Origin: Orthonyx spaldingii
Lineage: Eukaryota; Chordata; Aves; Passeriformes; Orthonychidae
DNA length: 64,000 nt
Assembly (NCBI GenBank): GCA_013397795.1
Contig: VZTJ01000112.1
Coordinates: 590,910 to 654,909 of the forward strand
Direction: 5' to 3'
The notes below the pieces were generated by a model. That model made no database searches, was not told where the DNA came from, and saw nothing but the letters and a program-made list of their open reading frames with translations. Made by a program: the position numbers and the translations under genes. Position 1 is the stretch's first letter; every line of letters starts with the position of its first letter. Shown in pieces: positions 1 to 13,400 of this stretch.

Positions 1-3
1 GCT

Positions 4-20
4 GGGGGGGGGGGGGGGGG
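4..20. repeat. Poly-G run (17 G)
   Basis: An uninterrupted run of 17 G at the window edge. It could form a quadruplex, and runs of this kind are a common place for sequencing or assembly error. Confidence 0.95.
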
Positions 21-3000
21 AATAAATCACAGGCTTTATTTCTGTTAAGATCTCATAAGTTCCTTTGTTAACACAGTAGAACTTTAAAAAAGAAAAAGGG
101 TAGATGTGGAGCATCTGTTACACATCTTGTAGATCAGCTCTGCAGTTGACTGGCCTGTGGATAAAAGACATGCTAAGTGCTTGAGTATTGCTTATGCTGG
201 GAAAACAAATGAAGCTAACAGGGTTTCAAAGGCTTTGAAGCAGTGTCACTCTCAGAGGTGTTCAGTTGTTTTCTTTGGCAATATAAGTTGAAGCAAGCTA
301 GTTTACTTTATTAGAGGCATAAGGCTACTCTTGTAACCTTCCTCTGACTAAGATGAATTTGGCTGACTGACCTTATTTCTTTCTGGACCACACGTGTTGT
401 GCTTGGTTTGGGTTTTTGGTTTTTTCTTTTTCCCTCCTTAGGATTAATCTCTTTTAAAATACAGCATTTTCTGTATTTTGTTAAATATTCCTTTTCAATT
501 TGTGCCTCCCTACAGAACTATGTTCTGCTATGGTGGAGCAATGCAAATCAAGTAGAATAGCCCAAATTAATTCTTCACATTGGCGACAGTATGATTGCCT
601 GCATGGAATCAATAATGCATCATAGAGGGATCAAATTTTGAAGTATAATGTGTGAATAATGCTTGACACAAAACAAAAATTCAGTCATCATAATAGCGAT
701 TAGGAAAAAGCTGCAGCTTATCCCAGCTGTAATCTCTGCTAACAATGAAGCACAGCCTGGTAATCAGCATGTATGGTATGAAATGCACTAATAGAAATCA
801 TGGCTCTTTGTTATGTGTGTGTGGGGTGAAAGTTTCCTTTTCAGCTAACTTGTGCTGTGTTAACCAGACATAGCATCCTTCAACCAGATTGTGGAGTGTG
901 TGTGCACTTGTAAAAACACTGATCAGCTGTGTGTTCATCCCGATGTTTGCATAGACAGGAGCACCCCAAATCATGGATCCTTTGTGTTTTCGAGCAGAAC
1001 TCTGATTGAACACATCACAAGAGTAGGCTAAGTAAAGAACACATCAGAGGACTCCATTAAATATGTACTTTGGTTTTGTACATATAAAAAAATGTTATAG
1101 TTTCTTTAAAAATGAAAAGAAAAATATGGGTACTCGGTGGTTGTGTGCATTGGGGTTGGAGAATGTGTCTTAGATTGATGGGAGGTATTTAGGGCAATGA
1201 ATATTAGGTGATTTGAAACTGGATTAGTAGCAGCAGTTGGGTTCCCTGTTGTGTGAGAGCCCATCTTACCCCACACAGAAGGTAAAAAACTGCAGCATTT
1301 GGAATTAGAAAAGCAGAGAAATGGATTGTATAATGGCAGTGACAGGAATTGTGCCACAGCACCCTGGCCAGGACAGCAGAGCTGTGGGCTGGCTTCACAA
1401 GGGAGTATGCCAGCTGCCATATGGAGGTACCTATAGATAGGTAGATGGATATGGAGAGACACCTGTCTCCAGCAACACAGGTCCAAGCAATCCTGTTCTG
1501 TCAATAAAAATCACTATACACACAAAAATAAAGCAGGTACAAACTGCACCACGTAGGAAGAAAAGCTGTCCTGTATGCTGCTGGTATCTTTTGTTTTCCT
1601 TTGAGCTTACCTTTCTCAGGTGTACCTATTGAGGAGTGATACAGAGAGAAGGAGGAATGGCATGCTGGCTTTTCCTCACATGACATGGGATTCAACTTTT
1701 CTTTTGCCTAATATTCTTGAAGTGCCCTCTTTTTTCTGTCATCTTCTGCGTCCCTCTACTTCAGACCTTCTCCATGGTCCACTGGTGTCTAGTTTACCAT
1801 GTGTAAAAATCATTACGCATATTCACAGACATCAGCTTATTCAAAGAATGATTGATAAAAGTCACCGAAGACCTTATTTTTGCCTACTTAGCTGAGTTAC
1901 CTGTTGGTTTTTTGAGGGCTTGATCTTCACACATATGGTTTTGGTGTGATTTTGGAGGTTTGGTCTTGCTTTAGTTCATGACACAGTGTCCTTTTGTGAC
2001 TCTAAAGTACAGCAGTGGATTAATTTATTCATGAAGAGGAGATAGAAAGTTGTCAAAGAAGTATTCTGAAAAAAATCGGAGCTCGTTCAGCAGCAGAATC
2101 ATCAGACTCGGTTTGACCATAAAGGGCCAAAAAACCATTTGGACTGTTTCTCCAAAGTGTGGAGCTAGAGGTAGTTCTTCCTAGAGGTTCCCTCTGCCCT
2201 TGAAGCGGCAAATATGGAAGCATGACAGAACCACGGGGTAGTAAAGCAATTGCCTAAACCGTTTCAAGAAATGGAGGCTACTGTAGTTGGAGCACTGATA
2301 ACCTAGATATACATTTAAAGAATTCTCTTTAAGGTTTTTTTAAATGAGGAGGAATAAGAAGAGTAAAAGGAGGTAGCAGGCCTAAGAGGAGCAAACTGCT
2401 TTGTATAGGAGTACGGCAGGCAATCAGATAGTTCCTAGTGTTTGTTCAGACTAGATAGCTGAAGGATCTGGGTAGGATGTCATCATGCTTCATTCCCAGA
2501 TGCTGTTGACACGTGATAATTGTCTAGTTGACATAACAAGCATTGAAACAGTGTAAGGACAATTTTCAGCTTGGGTAATAGGATAAAACAAGCAGCTTGT
2601 TCTTGGAAATCAGTTTGCTCTAATTTTGGTTTAATGCAGTAGAAAGTATACTTGATACCCCGGCAGCAGAACATAATTCGTCTTCTTTGGAGTTAGTGTT
2701 AAATTTTATTGTCTTTAATAAATACAACGTGAACATGTCAGCCTGTTTATCATAGCCATTCCAAAAATGCTCTCTTATGGTAGAATCTTCGGAAAAATTC
2801 CTTTTAAGAGCAGTGCATTATTAATAAAGTAATCCATTAGGTCTGGTGATAAAGGGTCACAGCAGAGTCTGAAATACGTTTCTTAAATGGTTAAGAAATT
2901 TATCATGGTTGGAGGATTAATTGATTTCATTTGGAGGCTTTCTTAAGGTTTTCAGGCATTGTGTTTAGAGATGGTTTTATTCTCTTTGGAAATGTGCTTG

Positions 3001-6000
3001 CTGCTCAAAGTTTTGCTTTGCTGTTATTAGCATGAGCTATTACATTTCTGCTAAAGGCAAACTGTTTTTTTAGCATTATGACTGATTGCATCTGCGAGGA
3101 GTCCTACTTAGGTAAAGAATATGAAAGTTTATGGCAAATAAGGTATTTTACTTGAAATCAATTCAAAATCTGAATAATGGTATCAAGCATTAAGTGTTGC
3201 AGTATAAGAATAAAGAAGGCACTGCAGATGCTACTAAATGCTGAACTATAAAACTCTAATGGGTCTGTATCTTTTAAAAATTGGACAGAATTGTCATCAT
3301 TTAGAATACATAGACATTGTTTTAAATCGTATAGAAATCACTGCCCCCAACTTCAATAATGTGTGTAACTGTTGCCAGGGAATGATTTATTCAGTGAATG
3401 TAGCTCCTATTCACTCAAGACTTGGGGGTGGAGGGAAGGACGTTTTAAAATGAAAGTTGCTCACTATTAGATTAACATAATTAAACCTATAGATGGTCTA
3501 AGAAAAATTCACCACAGCTACTGTTTTTTTAGTTCTCAGTGTGTGTGTTTACCCTGTCCTCCAATGGGATGACTTCCAAGCACGATGTGGGGTGCTATCC
3601 CTTGAAAACAGATGTTCAACTCTCCAGTGAATGTTCTTGCAAACTACTTTCTACTTACATTCCATATCAAAGCAGATACTGGATGCTCTTGTCCAAATTT
3701 AGAGGGTTTTTAAATTTCACTGAACATTTTCGAATTCTTTGTGCCAATGTTCAGAGTTCCTTGAGTGCCAATCAAACTCTGAAAGGGTTATTTGGGCAGT
3801 GAAAGTATTATTTGCCTTCTTTTTAAACTATTGATATCAACAGTTCTAGTTTCTCTTAAGGAAAAAGTGTATGATTGTTGCATATTCATGACTGAACTGC
3901 GGAGAACTTGGACCAGAATTAAACAATTAACCCTCTCGCCAATGTAAACATCCATTTGAGTAGAAGCCAGGGATGTTCCTACTTGGTTTATTATGGATCT
4001 GAGATATAGAAATGTATTCCGGAGGACTGTGTTTCTAATAAATAAAAAGGCATAATGAGAATGTAACTGGGAAGGAAGACAAAAGCAACCATGCTTTAAA
4101 TTGTTAATGATGGTGCCAGTGGCTGCAGCTTTACCACAGCTGTTTAAATTGATCAGCTAGTGAAAATGTTTTGTTTTGGCATTTTCCCTGCATGTGCAAC
4201 TCTTTCGAAGGGACTTCTGGAACCTTTTCAAAGGGGAATCATGATCTCTTTTTAAACTAGGCTTAGAGCACCAGAGTTTCCAGTATTTTGGAATCCAATA
4301 TTTAAGGATGCAGTTCAGTTTTTCTTTTGTAAAGTTTTTGGCTGATGAGCCATTATTTCCCCTAGATTTCCTTTACCACTTTTTTTAAATTTTATTTTTC
4401 TTTCCCTTCCACAAATACTGCAAATTACTAACTACCCATAAAAGCTGAGGCAACAGCACACTTCCTAGCTGTCCTTTTCTTTTTCCCCCATCTCTATTTT
4501 ACTGATGCTACTGAGCTTGATCGGAAAAGCAGAAAGGGGCTTTGTTGATTTGCTATGCATCTTTTGGTCGAGCATCCAGTGTGAAATTGTTCTGTAAAAT
4601 GTACTTTTTCAGAGGCAACTCACTCCTAATTTATTTCCTGGTTGGCTCTACCTTGCAGCTGAAGTGGGTTAACCAATACCGCTTTATCGCCTGTATCCTT
4701 TCCTTCTGTTCCAGAGAAATGGGTTTTCCATTTCAAAAGGATGCAATCTCTTCAAGGCAAGTAGGAAGGAGAAGATCGAACGTTCTGTGTGTTCACAAGA
4801 GATGTGGTAGAGATGTTTGGGCAGCGGTCTGGCTTGAGCTGGTGAGCCTTGGTGTCTTTTACAGAACACCTCCTGCCTTGAGCTCACAAGCGCACCTGTC
4901 TGGGACCTTGTGTGAAGCCTCTTCCTGGCACTCTTGGTGGCAGGTGGCTCCTGGACAGGCCATACCTTAGATAATGTTGAGCAGCCAGGTTTCTGCATTA
5001 ATGTACTTGCAGTAAGGGTGGGTATTGAACATTATTCAGAATCCATTATATATTTATCCTTATACTCCTGTGTGGAAAATGATTTCTGTAAGTACTCTGT
5101 TACGGTTATGAAAGCCTAAATAAGCATCAGTCTCAAACCCTTTGACCTGTCTGCACAGAATGGAGATCTGTTTTGAAAAGGACTCCTTTATATCTGTTTT
5201 TACTCCATGCCCTTCCATTCATTTGCCTATACAAAGCAATAAAGGGTAAAACTAAAGTAACATAAATTGGTCTGTCTTCCTGAATCCATGTCTCGCTAAT
5301 GTACCCAGATTAACTCAACTGTAAATTGTCTCCTTTGGATGTCGTGTCTTGCTAAAAGTTTCCTATATGATTCATGATTTGGATTGCTTTTAACAGCTAT
5401 TGGCTAAGCAATATGGTAAATGTACAAGGTGATGCAATTGGCATTAGTGAGAGGATGCACAGGAGCATGTAATGCAGTCAATACTACATTAACTACTGAT
5501 GCCCAATTACAGAAACTGGAAGAGTGGCTTTTAGGAGCATTAGGACTTGCAGAAGAGCTGAGATCACCTGCCGCTCCTTGCCTAAAAGCTTCACCCTTTA
5601 CGTGCTGGGATCAAAGCAAACATTTAGTTGCTATTTTGTCATGTATAACAACGAAGGTATTTTCCCTCCCTTTTTTTTCCCCAAAAAGTGTCACACTAAT
5701 GCTTTTAGCACATGTAAAATCCTATCTCCATATTTCAAGACTTTATTTGAATAAAAACTCTTTAACCACCTCTGCATTTATTGTTTCTCTGAAGCTTATT
5801 ATTTCAGCCAGATTTTCTTTTAAAGAAATACTAAGTGATATTTAGAGTGTCCAATTTCAGTGTGCCAGACTGGGTTCCCCTTTGCTCCCCCCAGTTTCTT
5901 CCCTTTTCTAATCTGTGTATGATTGTTTGTGACCTCAGCTGGCTCAAAGTCTCTAAAAAGTGTTTTAAAATACAACCAGATACCATATAAAACAGGATAT

Positions 6001-6780
6001 TTGAGTGTGCAACCTCTCTGCAGTCCACATTCAGATTAAGCACACATTGTTTCCACCACTGCTTTTAAACCCATTTGCAGTAGACAGCAAAGGACCACAT
6101 TATACTAAAAGACAGTGCATACTTTCAGATTGAGCTGTGTTATCACAGCTTCTAAATCTATTTTAAAAATAATGAGCAATGTCACTGCTGCATGGCAAAG
6201 CTAGCAACCTACAAAGTTCCTCTGGACTTGGAGCGAGATGGGAAATTAAGCAGCTCTAAGAACACTGAAATATTTTAATATAAAAGACAGCTGGCAGGTG
6301 GCTTATTGCTCTTGTTGCAGCATTTGTCTTTACTTTCAGCTATGATACTTGGCATATCACTGCTGCTTTTAATCCTCAAAGCGTTTTGCCAGTATTGATG
6401 AATTTGTGCACCCCAAGTGATCATCCCCTGGAACTAAGGCCTGGATATCTGAGGGATGTGCCTGACCCCCATGAGGCATGGGTGGGCTTTTGTGTTTTAG
6501 CTGTCCGTGGTTTGTTGCTCCCTGCTTTCTCTCTGCACAGTCCCTGCTGCTTTGCCCAGGAAAAGAGGAGTGTGGGATCTTGCAATGCCATCTCTAGCTG
6601 TGGCACAGTGCTGGGCCTGCTGCCCTGTGCTGGGTTACGAGGTCAGACCTCTGCATAAGAAAGGAGAAATAACTTCTGGATCTCCTGGGAAGGACAGAAT
6701 GCTATTGAAACAATTGCTCTCCTTGACTGTTTTGGGAGCAGTTTTATTGATCCCCTCTCCATTGGCAATTTTAATTTGGG

Positions 6781-6794
6781 TTTTTTTTTTTTTT
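6781..6794. repeat. Poly-T run (14 T)
   Basis: Uninterrupted T run. No target-site duplication or element body was recognised beside it. Confidence 0.9.
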
Positions 6795-7018
6795 CTCTGA
6801 GGTCTAGTCCAAGAAATTGCAAATTGTTGAAGAAGAACCTTCACTAGCTTATCTTCCTGCCGTAATTAAGAGCATTGGTCACATTCCCCTCCTACTCCTG
6901 CCATGATTGTGAGTGTCAGTCTCGTTCCCTTCTTCCATTTCAGGAGGGGCAACAGAAAAAATGGGGTAAGACTGTGCTGTAAAACATTCTGAGGGTCTAC
7001 AGACATTATCTCAGCGAC

Positions 7019-7036
7019 TTTTTTTTTTTTTTTTTT
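7019..7036. repeat. Poly-T run (18 T)
   Basis: Uninterrupted T run just before the CpG-richer patch at 7.1 kb. It could be an A-tail remnant on the minus strand, but no element body was recognised. Confidence 0.9.
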
Positions 7037-7059
7037 AATAGATGATGCCTTAATTTCTC

Positions 7060-7330
7060 AGCCAGAAGTTATGTTGGCTGTCCCTGTGTTTGCTTCCAAA
7101 CCCCCTGGAGCGCTGCCCCATACCTGGGTATGGGGCTGGTCCGGGGTGTTTGCTGCGGGCGGGGGCAGAGGAGAAGCCCGTTATTTTTAAGATGACTGCT
7201 GCGTTCAGGTGCCGATCGATGCTCTTTTGAACGTCCGGGGGAGGAGAGCAGAAGGTGACCTGCTGGTTTTCCTCTTGCACTAATGTGTTTAAAAGGTGGC
7301 TCCAGCCGTGAGGGCGTGCGGGAACTTGAC
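7060..7330. promoter_or_regulatory. CpG-richer patch with an Sp1-type GC box
   Basis: About a dozen CpGs are concentrated here, against a CpG-poor background. The patch includes GGGCGGGGGC at 7157-7166, a good Sp1/KLF match. It could be an alternative promoter, an enhancer or simply a local GC patch. No coding first exon was recognised in it. Confidence 0.25.
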
Positions 7331-7647
7331 TGAGCTGTGCCTTAGCGCGCTCAAAACGCAGACAAGTATCCTGAGCTTGATGCACTTTCCAAGCTGTACA
7401 AACAACGTTTGAAAAGTCTGAAGTACCCAGCAGGGCGAGTCAAAACGTCCTTGAGCAACTTCGTGTTTAGACAGTGTTTTCTCTTTGCCTTTGATCAGGA
7501 GGGAACAGATGTGTCTCCTCTCATGTGTGTGTTTGTGCACACCCCCTGATGTACGCGCATTCCCTGTCCTTGTGCAGGGCCTGCAGTATTTAGGGTACGC
7601 TGTTTTCCTCTTTGTTCTTTCTTATTGCTGTTGTTCTGTTGCCTTTT

Positions 7648-7665
7648 GTTGTTGTTGTTGTTGTT
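7648..7665. repeat. (TTG)n short trinucleotide repeat
   Basis: About six TTG/GTT units in a T-rich stretch. Confidence 0.85.
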
Positions 7666-7798
7666 TTTCCGGGGAATCTAAGTTGGAATTTAGAGAGGTC
7701 AGACTAAACAAGGTTTTAACTTACTCTCACTCATTTCCTTATCTCTCTTTAACTTGGATAGAGTGGAAGAAGAATATCTATAGTAATGCTCCATTTAG

Positions 7799-7811
7799 AA
7801 AAAAAAAAAAA
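7799..7811. repeat. Poly-A run (13 A)
   Basis: Uninterrupted A run followed by AGAAAG. Confidence 0.9.
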
Positions 7812-10450
7812 GAAAGTATGCATTTATATAATCGATTCCTTGACTAGTTTTTTGGGCAGATTTTGAGCATTTGGTCTAAGTGGGCTGCTCAGTGAAATTT
7901 GTACATTCATAAAATAGCTGATTGAAAAGCAATATTTCAGATAAATACAAGCCAGCGATCTATCAGCAGTTGTAATAAAAGCTGGGCTTCAGGCTGTGAT
8001 TTTATTTTGAAATAATAAGAATTGCTTTATTCTTTTTACTTGAGTTACCATGGTAATTCTGTCGTGTAGCAGTGTTATATTGATTTAGAAAGTGGACAGT
8101 AATATTTCTTTTGTGTTATTCTGTTTCTAGGGGTTGATTTCTAATTTCCACTTGGAGATTACTTTTATAAATTTCTTAAGTCCTTCCACTTTTTTCTCTA
8201 GCAGTGTAATTTTCCTCTCACACATTGCTATTTTCTGAGCTTATTGGTTTGCTCTTATTTTAAATTAAACTTGCTGGTTTCAAATATTGAAATGACATCT
8301 TTGTCTGTGTCTGTACTTTGGTTTAGCAAAATATTACAGTCTGCTGTTTTATGCTTAATAATTTAAGGGAAGCTTTATGTCTGCCGTCAGTGGTTGTTGG
8401 TAACTCATGACTAAACCAACACAGAGCTCAAACCTCTGACATTTTAATACTGTGTAATGGTGCTTCCACCCTGCACACTGTTTGGGTTTTTATTTAATCT
8501 GCCTTGTGTTTATGCTAAAAAGAATACCAATTAAATTCTGAAAAGATCAGGATGAGTTTTTGGGTGGAGCTGGCTCTTGTCCACTTTAGGTCTCTGTCAC
8601 GCTTGGTTTTATCTATGGCACAGGTACCATTCCTGGCTACCTATATTCCTCTTGCAATTAAGAAGCTTCAAGTTTTCTAGAAGCAAAATTTTGACTTGCA
8701 GAAGTGCTTGTGCATACTTAGTGGCTGGCAAAAGAAACTCCTTTAGCTCTGTATAGGATTGTTATATAAGATTTTCCCAACCATTCTGATTCTTTGCTAC
8801 CTTAGCTATGGAGCACTGCTCTCAGATTGCTGCTGTTTTAAGAAATGACAGTCTAAACGGGGTGTGACTGTTCCTTGCGGCATCTCTTCCTTTTTTATTT
8901 TGTGAATGAGAAATAATGCTTCTATTCCAAACCCGGGAGAAGAGGAGAAATGAAGCTCAAGTATCACTGTCTTCAGAAGTGGTATTTTAGATCCTGAAAC
9001 CAAAGCCATGAATTCTGCTTTCCAACAGAAGTCATTCAGATGACCTTATAGTACAAAGGGTGGGGATACCTACTTTGTGAGCGCTAAGGACAGATTTCCT
9101 GATGATAATAAACCACCACTGAGAGGTTTCGTGGCGCAGGTAACTGACGGAAGGGGGACTGAAGTCTTGTGCTGTTCCCCCTTGGTTTCATTCCCGTATG
9201 AAGCTCACAACAGTAACAAAAGGAGCCCAGGAACCCCAGCTGATCTCTTCGGGGATCACTGGAAAGGAATCACCACCAGCTGAAAAGGGCAGAAGAAGAG
9301 GAAAAGGGTGGCTTGGACAGATGGTGGTTGACCTCAAAAGGACTGAGGTGTGAAGTACCTGGTAAAAGGCAAATTCAATCCTGGAATGAATTGAACAAGA
9401 AACTGCTAATGATGATTCCTGCTAATAATGCTGGAGAGAGGCACTGACAGACCTTGTCTACTGTGGGTAAATTGAAGATCCCTCAGTAAGGGACAGTAAA
9501 TCCATGTGGAAGTAGGGCTCACAAAGAGTAATCTGTGCTTCAACTCATCTGTCTTTGCAAAATGAAGGCTAACTGGTCTGGATAAGCAGTCTGGAAGGGG
9601 AAACACCAGGGAGGAAGGAAAGTGTACTTTTTACCCCAAAACGTTAGAATAAGTAGTTGGAAATAGCTAAGAATGTTTCTAGGCTAGCAATTTAAAAGCT
9701 TCTGGGCTTCTGGTCCCTAGATCAGCTTTCCTCAGAGGACAGTGGAGGCATGAAGCTGGCTTGCTTGGGTTAGAGAAAGGGATGCTGCAATAGCCTCTGG
9801 CTGCAGGAACTGGGACTCACTAGTCCTTCTCATCAGTCCATGTTGAGGCATTTATGTCACAGCCTGTGAAGCTCTGTCAGTGTTTCCATAAAACCCCCGT
9901 ATTTTCATGAACATTCATTTATGGCGAAAGTCTGCACGTAAGATCCTGCCTGAGGTTACCTTTTTCTTCCCTATTAAAATTTTATAAACCTGTCACTTGG
10001 CTGGAAATTTTAGTTTTCTGTGAAAGTAAAATAGAAGGGGGGCCCTGATGGGGAAGCATGGAGGGTATAGTCATTTTCTTCCTCAGTGCTCCCTTTAAAA
10101 ATAAATAAATAAATGAGTAAAAAGGCACTAGCTACAGTGTTACGGGTGAACTCCTTGATGAGAATGGCAAAAGCCACGTCTGCAGGTTCTGAACTTCTTT
10201 TCAGTGATGCGATTTGGTGTGATCTGAGTGTGAAAATGCATAAGCAGCTGCTGCTCCCAGAAGTCTCCCCTAGCTCTTCTGTGTGCAGGTGTTGCCTGTG
10301 CTGTTCAGCTTGAGAGCAGTGATCCACAAACTTTAAAACCTTCAAATAGGTCCTGACCTGTGAGGCTGTAATGGCCCTCGGAGCCTTTATGGCCCATCAG
10401 GTGATGTCTGTTACACATTAGTCTGTAATAGCTCCAGAATAAATTACTTC

Positions 10451-10467
10451 TTTTTTTTTTTTTTTTT
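10451..10467. repeat. Poly-T run (17 T)
   Basis: Uninterrupted T run. No attached element was recognised. Confidence 0.9.
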
Positions 10468-13400
10468 ATATCAGTAATTATATCTCTCCACAATGCAGTG
10501 CAGTGGCTCCTCATGCTAGAAGCACAGTTTTAAAGTAAAGAAACAAGAGACTGTTTAATGTCTCTGACAGTCTCGGTGATGAGCACAGGTCCTCTGTTTT
10601 CTTTCTTCAGCATTTTCTTTCTCATGCCTTACTCGTATTGCAGCAAATCCATGCTACCAGGAGCTGGCATCTCACCCCAGATTCTCTGTGATGTGGTAAA
10701 CAAATACCTCATACTATAGGTCTCCTCAAAATAATGATTTGGTCTTTCCCTATCACAGTTGCTTTTCAGGAAGAGCTTCACCTGGTAATTTGCAATCTTC
10801 TTAGTAGGGCTCTGTGCTCAAGAGAGCAATCTTGCTATGGTGGGAAAAAGGACTAGATGATTTAATGGACTTTTTTTGTAATCATTTCACTCTGTATCTG
10901 ATCTTTTTGTGGAATGCAGTGCTGCCTGCATCCTAAGTTGGGATTTGGGTTTGCTACCCCCTACCTAAAACGTATTTTCTTTCCCTATGGTTCGTTCAAT
11001 TATAACTCTGGGATATATCTTCAGGGACTGAATAATTGGCTAGGTCAGAAGTAATCTTTATTTTCACTAGAGAGATGTTTACAAACTGATGCTGTAGTAT
11101 CTCTTTAAAACCCACTGAGAATCTGATTAAAGGCCTGAGGATCTTCTGCAAAGATTGCCTGCTCCCAGTTGACTTGAAAGGGTCAGCATGCTGTCACAGT
11201 TTCGACGACTAAGAATTAACTTAAGGCTGATTCAAATGCTACTCTCTGTGTACAGCATTGATTGGACTGCTTTCAGATGGCAAGAGGTAACTTTATCCTG
11301 CAGCATGTGTGAACTCCATTTAGTTAAATAGGGAAGCTGAATGAATATGCTTGCTTGTGGCATGGGAGCTCAAAGGTGAACACGTTCTACCCCTTCTGCC
11401 CTGAATTAAATACTTTGGGGAGGATGGGAGAAAAACATAATTCTTGTGGTAGCATGCTTGGGATACTGACTGCTGCAGCTGTTCTTCAGCAAGTGCAGCT
11501 CCTAAGTATCACATAATCTTTCCTTCTCTTCCCCTATGCACAGTGTTCCTGTGGACTTGACCATAATGAGATGGGATTGCTTGTAGTGGAAATGGCAGTA
11601 GAATGCTCTTTTGAATGGGGAAATAAACCCCAGATCAAATAAAATTAGCTTGGTGCTGCATTATCACTGCTCCTTTCTCAGGAATTGAAGATTTTTAACC
11701 TGGTTTCATGTGAACATCAATGTTCAAAAGCATTGTGCATTAATGTGGGAATGCCATTAATGGTGCTGACTCACACAAGGCTGTGGGGTTTGTGGTGTCA
11801 CACTTGCAGTTGCTAGCCTTGGAGCAGCTTTTAAAAAGGCCATACTGAATGCAGCCACCTCACATAGCGATGGGTTCAGTGGGAAGCAATGCCAGGCTGC
11901 AGACTGGTGTATTCCTGCTCCGTCAGGGTCTGGACCAAAGCACTGCTGCTGCTCCTGTTGCAGCTGAGCCCATCATGTGGCAGTTCTGCTGTGCACCTTA
12001 TGGAAGGAAAACAGGCTGAGGTGTGCTCCTGACCTCCTGTCAGCCTCCTCACCAAGCCAGTGGCTCCTCAAAATGACGCAGCATCCCGGGAAGGTGCCCC
12101 ACCAGCATTAAAACTTCAGCCAGGACACAGGGGCCAGCTTGTGTAGATCAGTGAACATCATGCTGAAGGTGGGGATTCCTGATTTCCTGCCTGCTGTGAT
12201 ATCTGGTGCACTGAAGACCTTTCTGGTGACAGTCACAGCACTGAGGCCCTTCTTGGGGTTTGATAGAGACATCAGTGCTGTTCCCAACTGAACAACCTCG
12301 AGGGTTTGGTATCTGTGTTAAAGAGATCAAATTTCCCTCAGCAATTTCTTAGGGAGTCTTCTGGGTTGTCTTGGGGTGAGTGCAATGTGACTGTAAGTCA
12401 ATGTCATAGGCTTAACTAAAACCTTGGTGGGTTTTGGGAGTTTTTTGCTTTTTTTGTCTTGCAACTGTTGTAACAAATCCAGGAGGAAGAGATGCTGGAA
12501 ATGCTGACAGGCTCTGAGTTAGAGCAAGCAGAGAGGCCATGCTGCAGTAATGTACTGCTCAGCTTTAATTGTGCGCAGCGCAATTTCTGTGTTCCCCGTG
12601 GACACTTGACCATGCTTGCATCCAGAGCTGCAATTTGCCAGCGGTCAGTCTCAGAAGAAAAATATGTGCTGGCAGGATCCTCAGCGAGCTGATGGCGACA
12701 ACAACTGCACCAGCCAAGGTGGAGGAAAAGAGAATGATTTTGATGTCTCCTGTAGGTGACCAGCCACCAAGTCAGACAGTTTCCATCTGCAAGACTTGAA
12801 AAATGACACCAGAAACTGACAGTCATATCCTCACTTCACATCCAGTCCTAGGCTGGGGTGGCTGCTGCCTTGTGTTCACTGTAGTTTAGTTGTGGCTTGT
12901 TTCACTGTACACAACTGAATCCATTTTCTGTACAGTAAACAAAGCTCTGATTGCCTCTTGCAACAAATATTTTGACCATCTTTTGCCACTGTAAAGATTA
13001 TACCAAATTAAACAGTGCATTAAGGAGTTGTGGACATGCTGCAGTAGCTTCCGTGCTGCACTTTATGGATACTCAGTGTCTTCTTTTGCTTCCTTTCATC
13101 CTGTCTTCTTTCTGCTTAGGGTGGTTGGCTCCTTCCTCGTCATTGCACAAGCTCCAAGTGTTTTAGTCTCAAATGATGACTTGTTTCCCACCCTATTCCC
13201 ATCCCAAGCAGGTAGATAAAAATTTGAGCTCAACAAATCCTGATCTGTACTTAGGGTTTCTCGATGTGTGCTATTCTCATTCATCTGGTAAGCTTGCAGC
13301 ACTGCCTCTCCAAAGAATGCTCCTTCATGATGCTTAATCAAAGAAAGCAAACATTTCTTGGTCTTGACTCAAGTTTCTGTCAGATCTACAGAACAAGTCA

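Noticed and set aside
7019..7036. Poly-T runs as signs of retrogene or SINE insertion
   Set aside because: No element body, target-site duplication or gene-like sequence was found beside this or the other long T/A runs.
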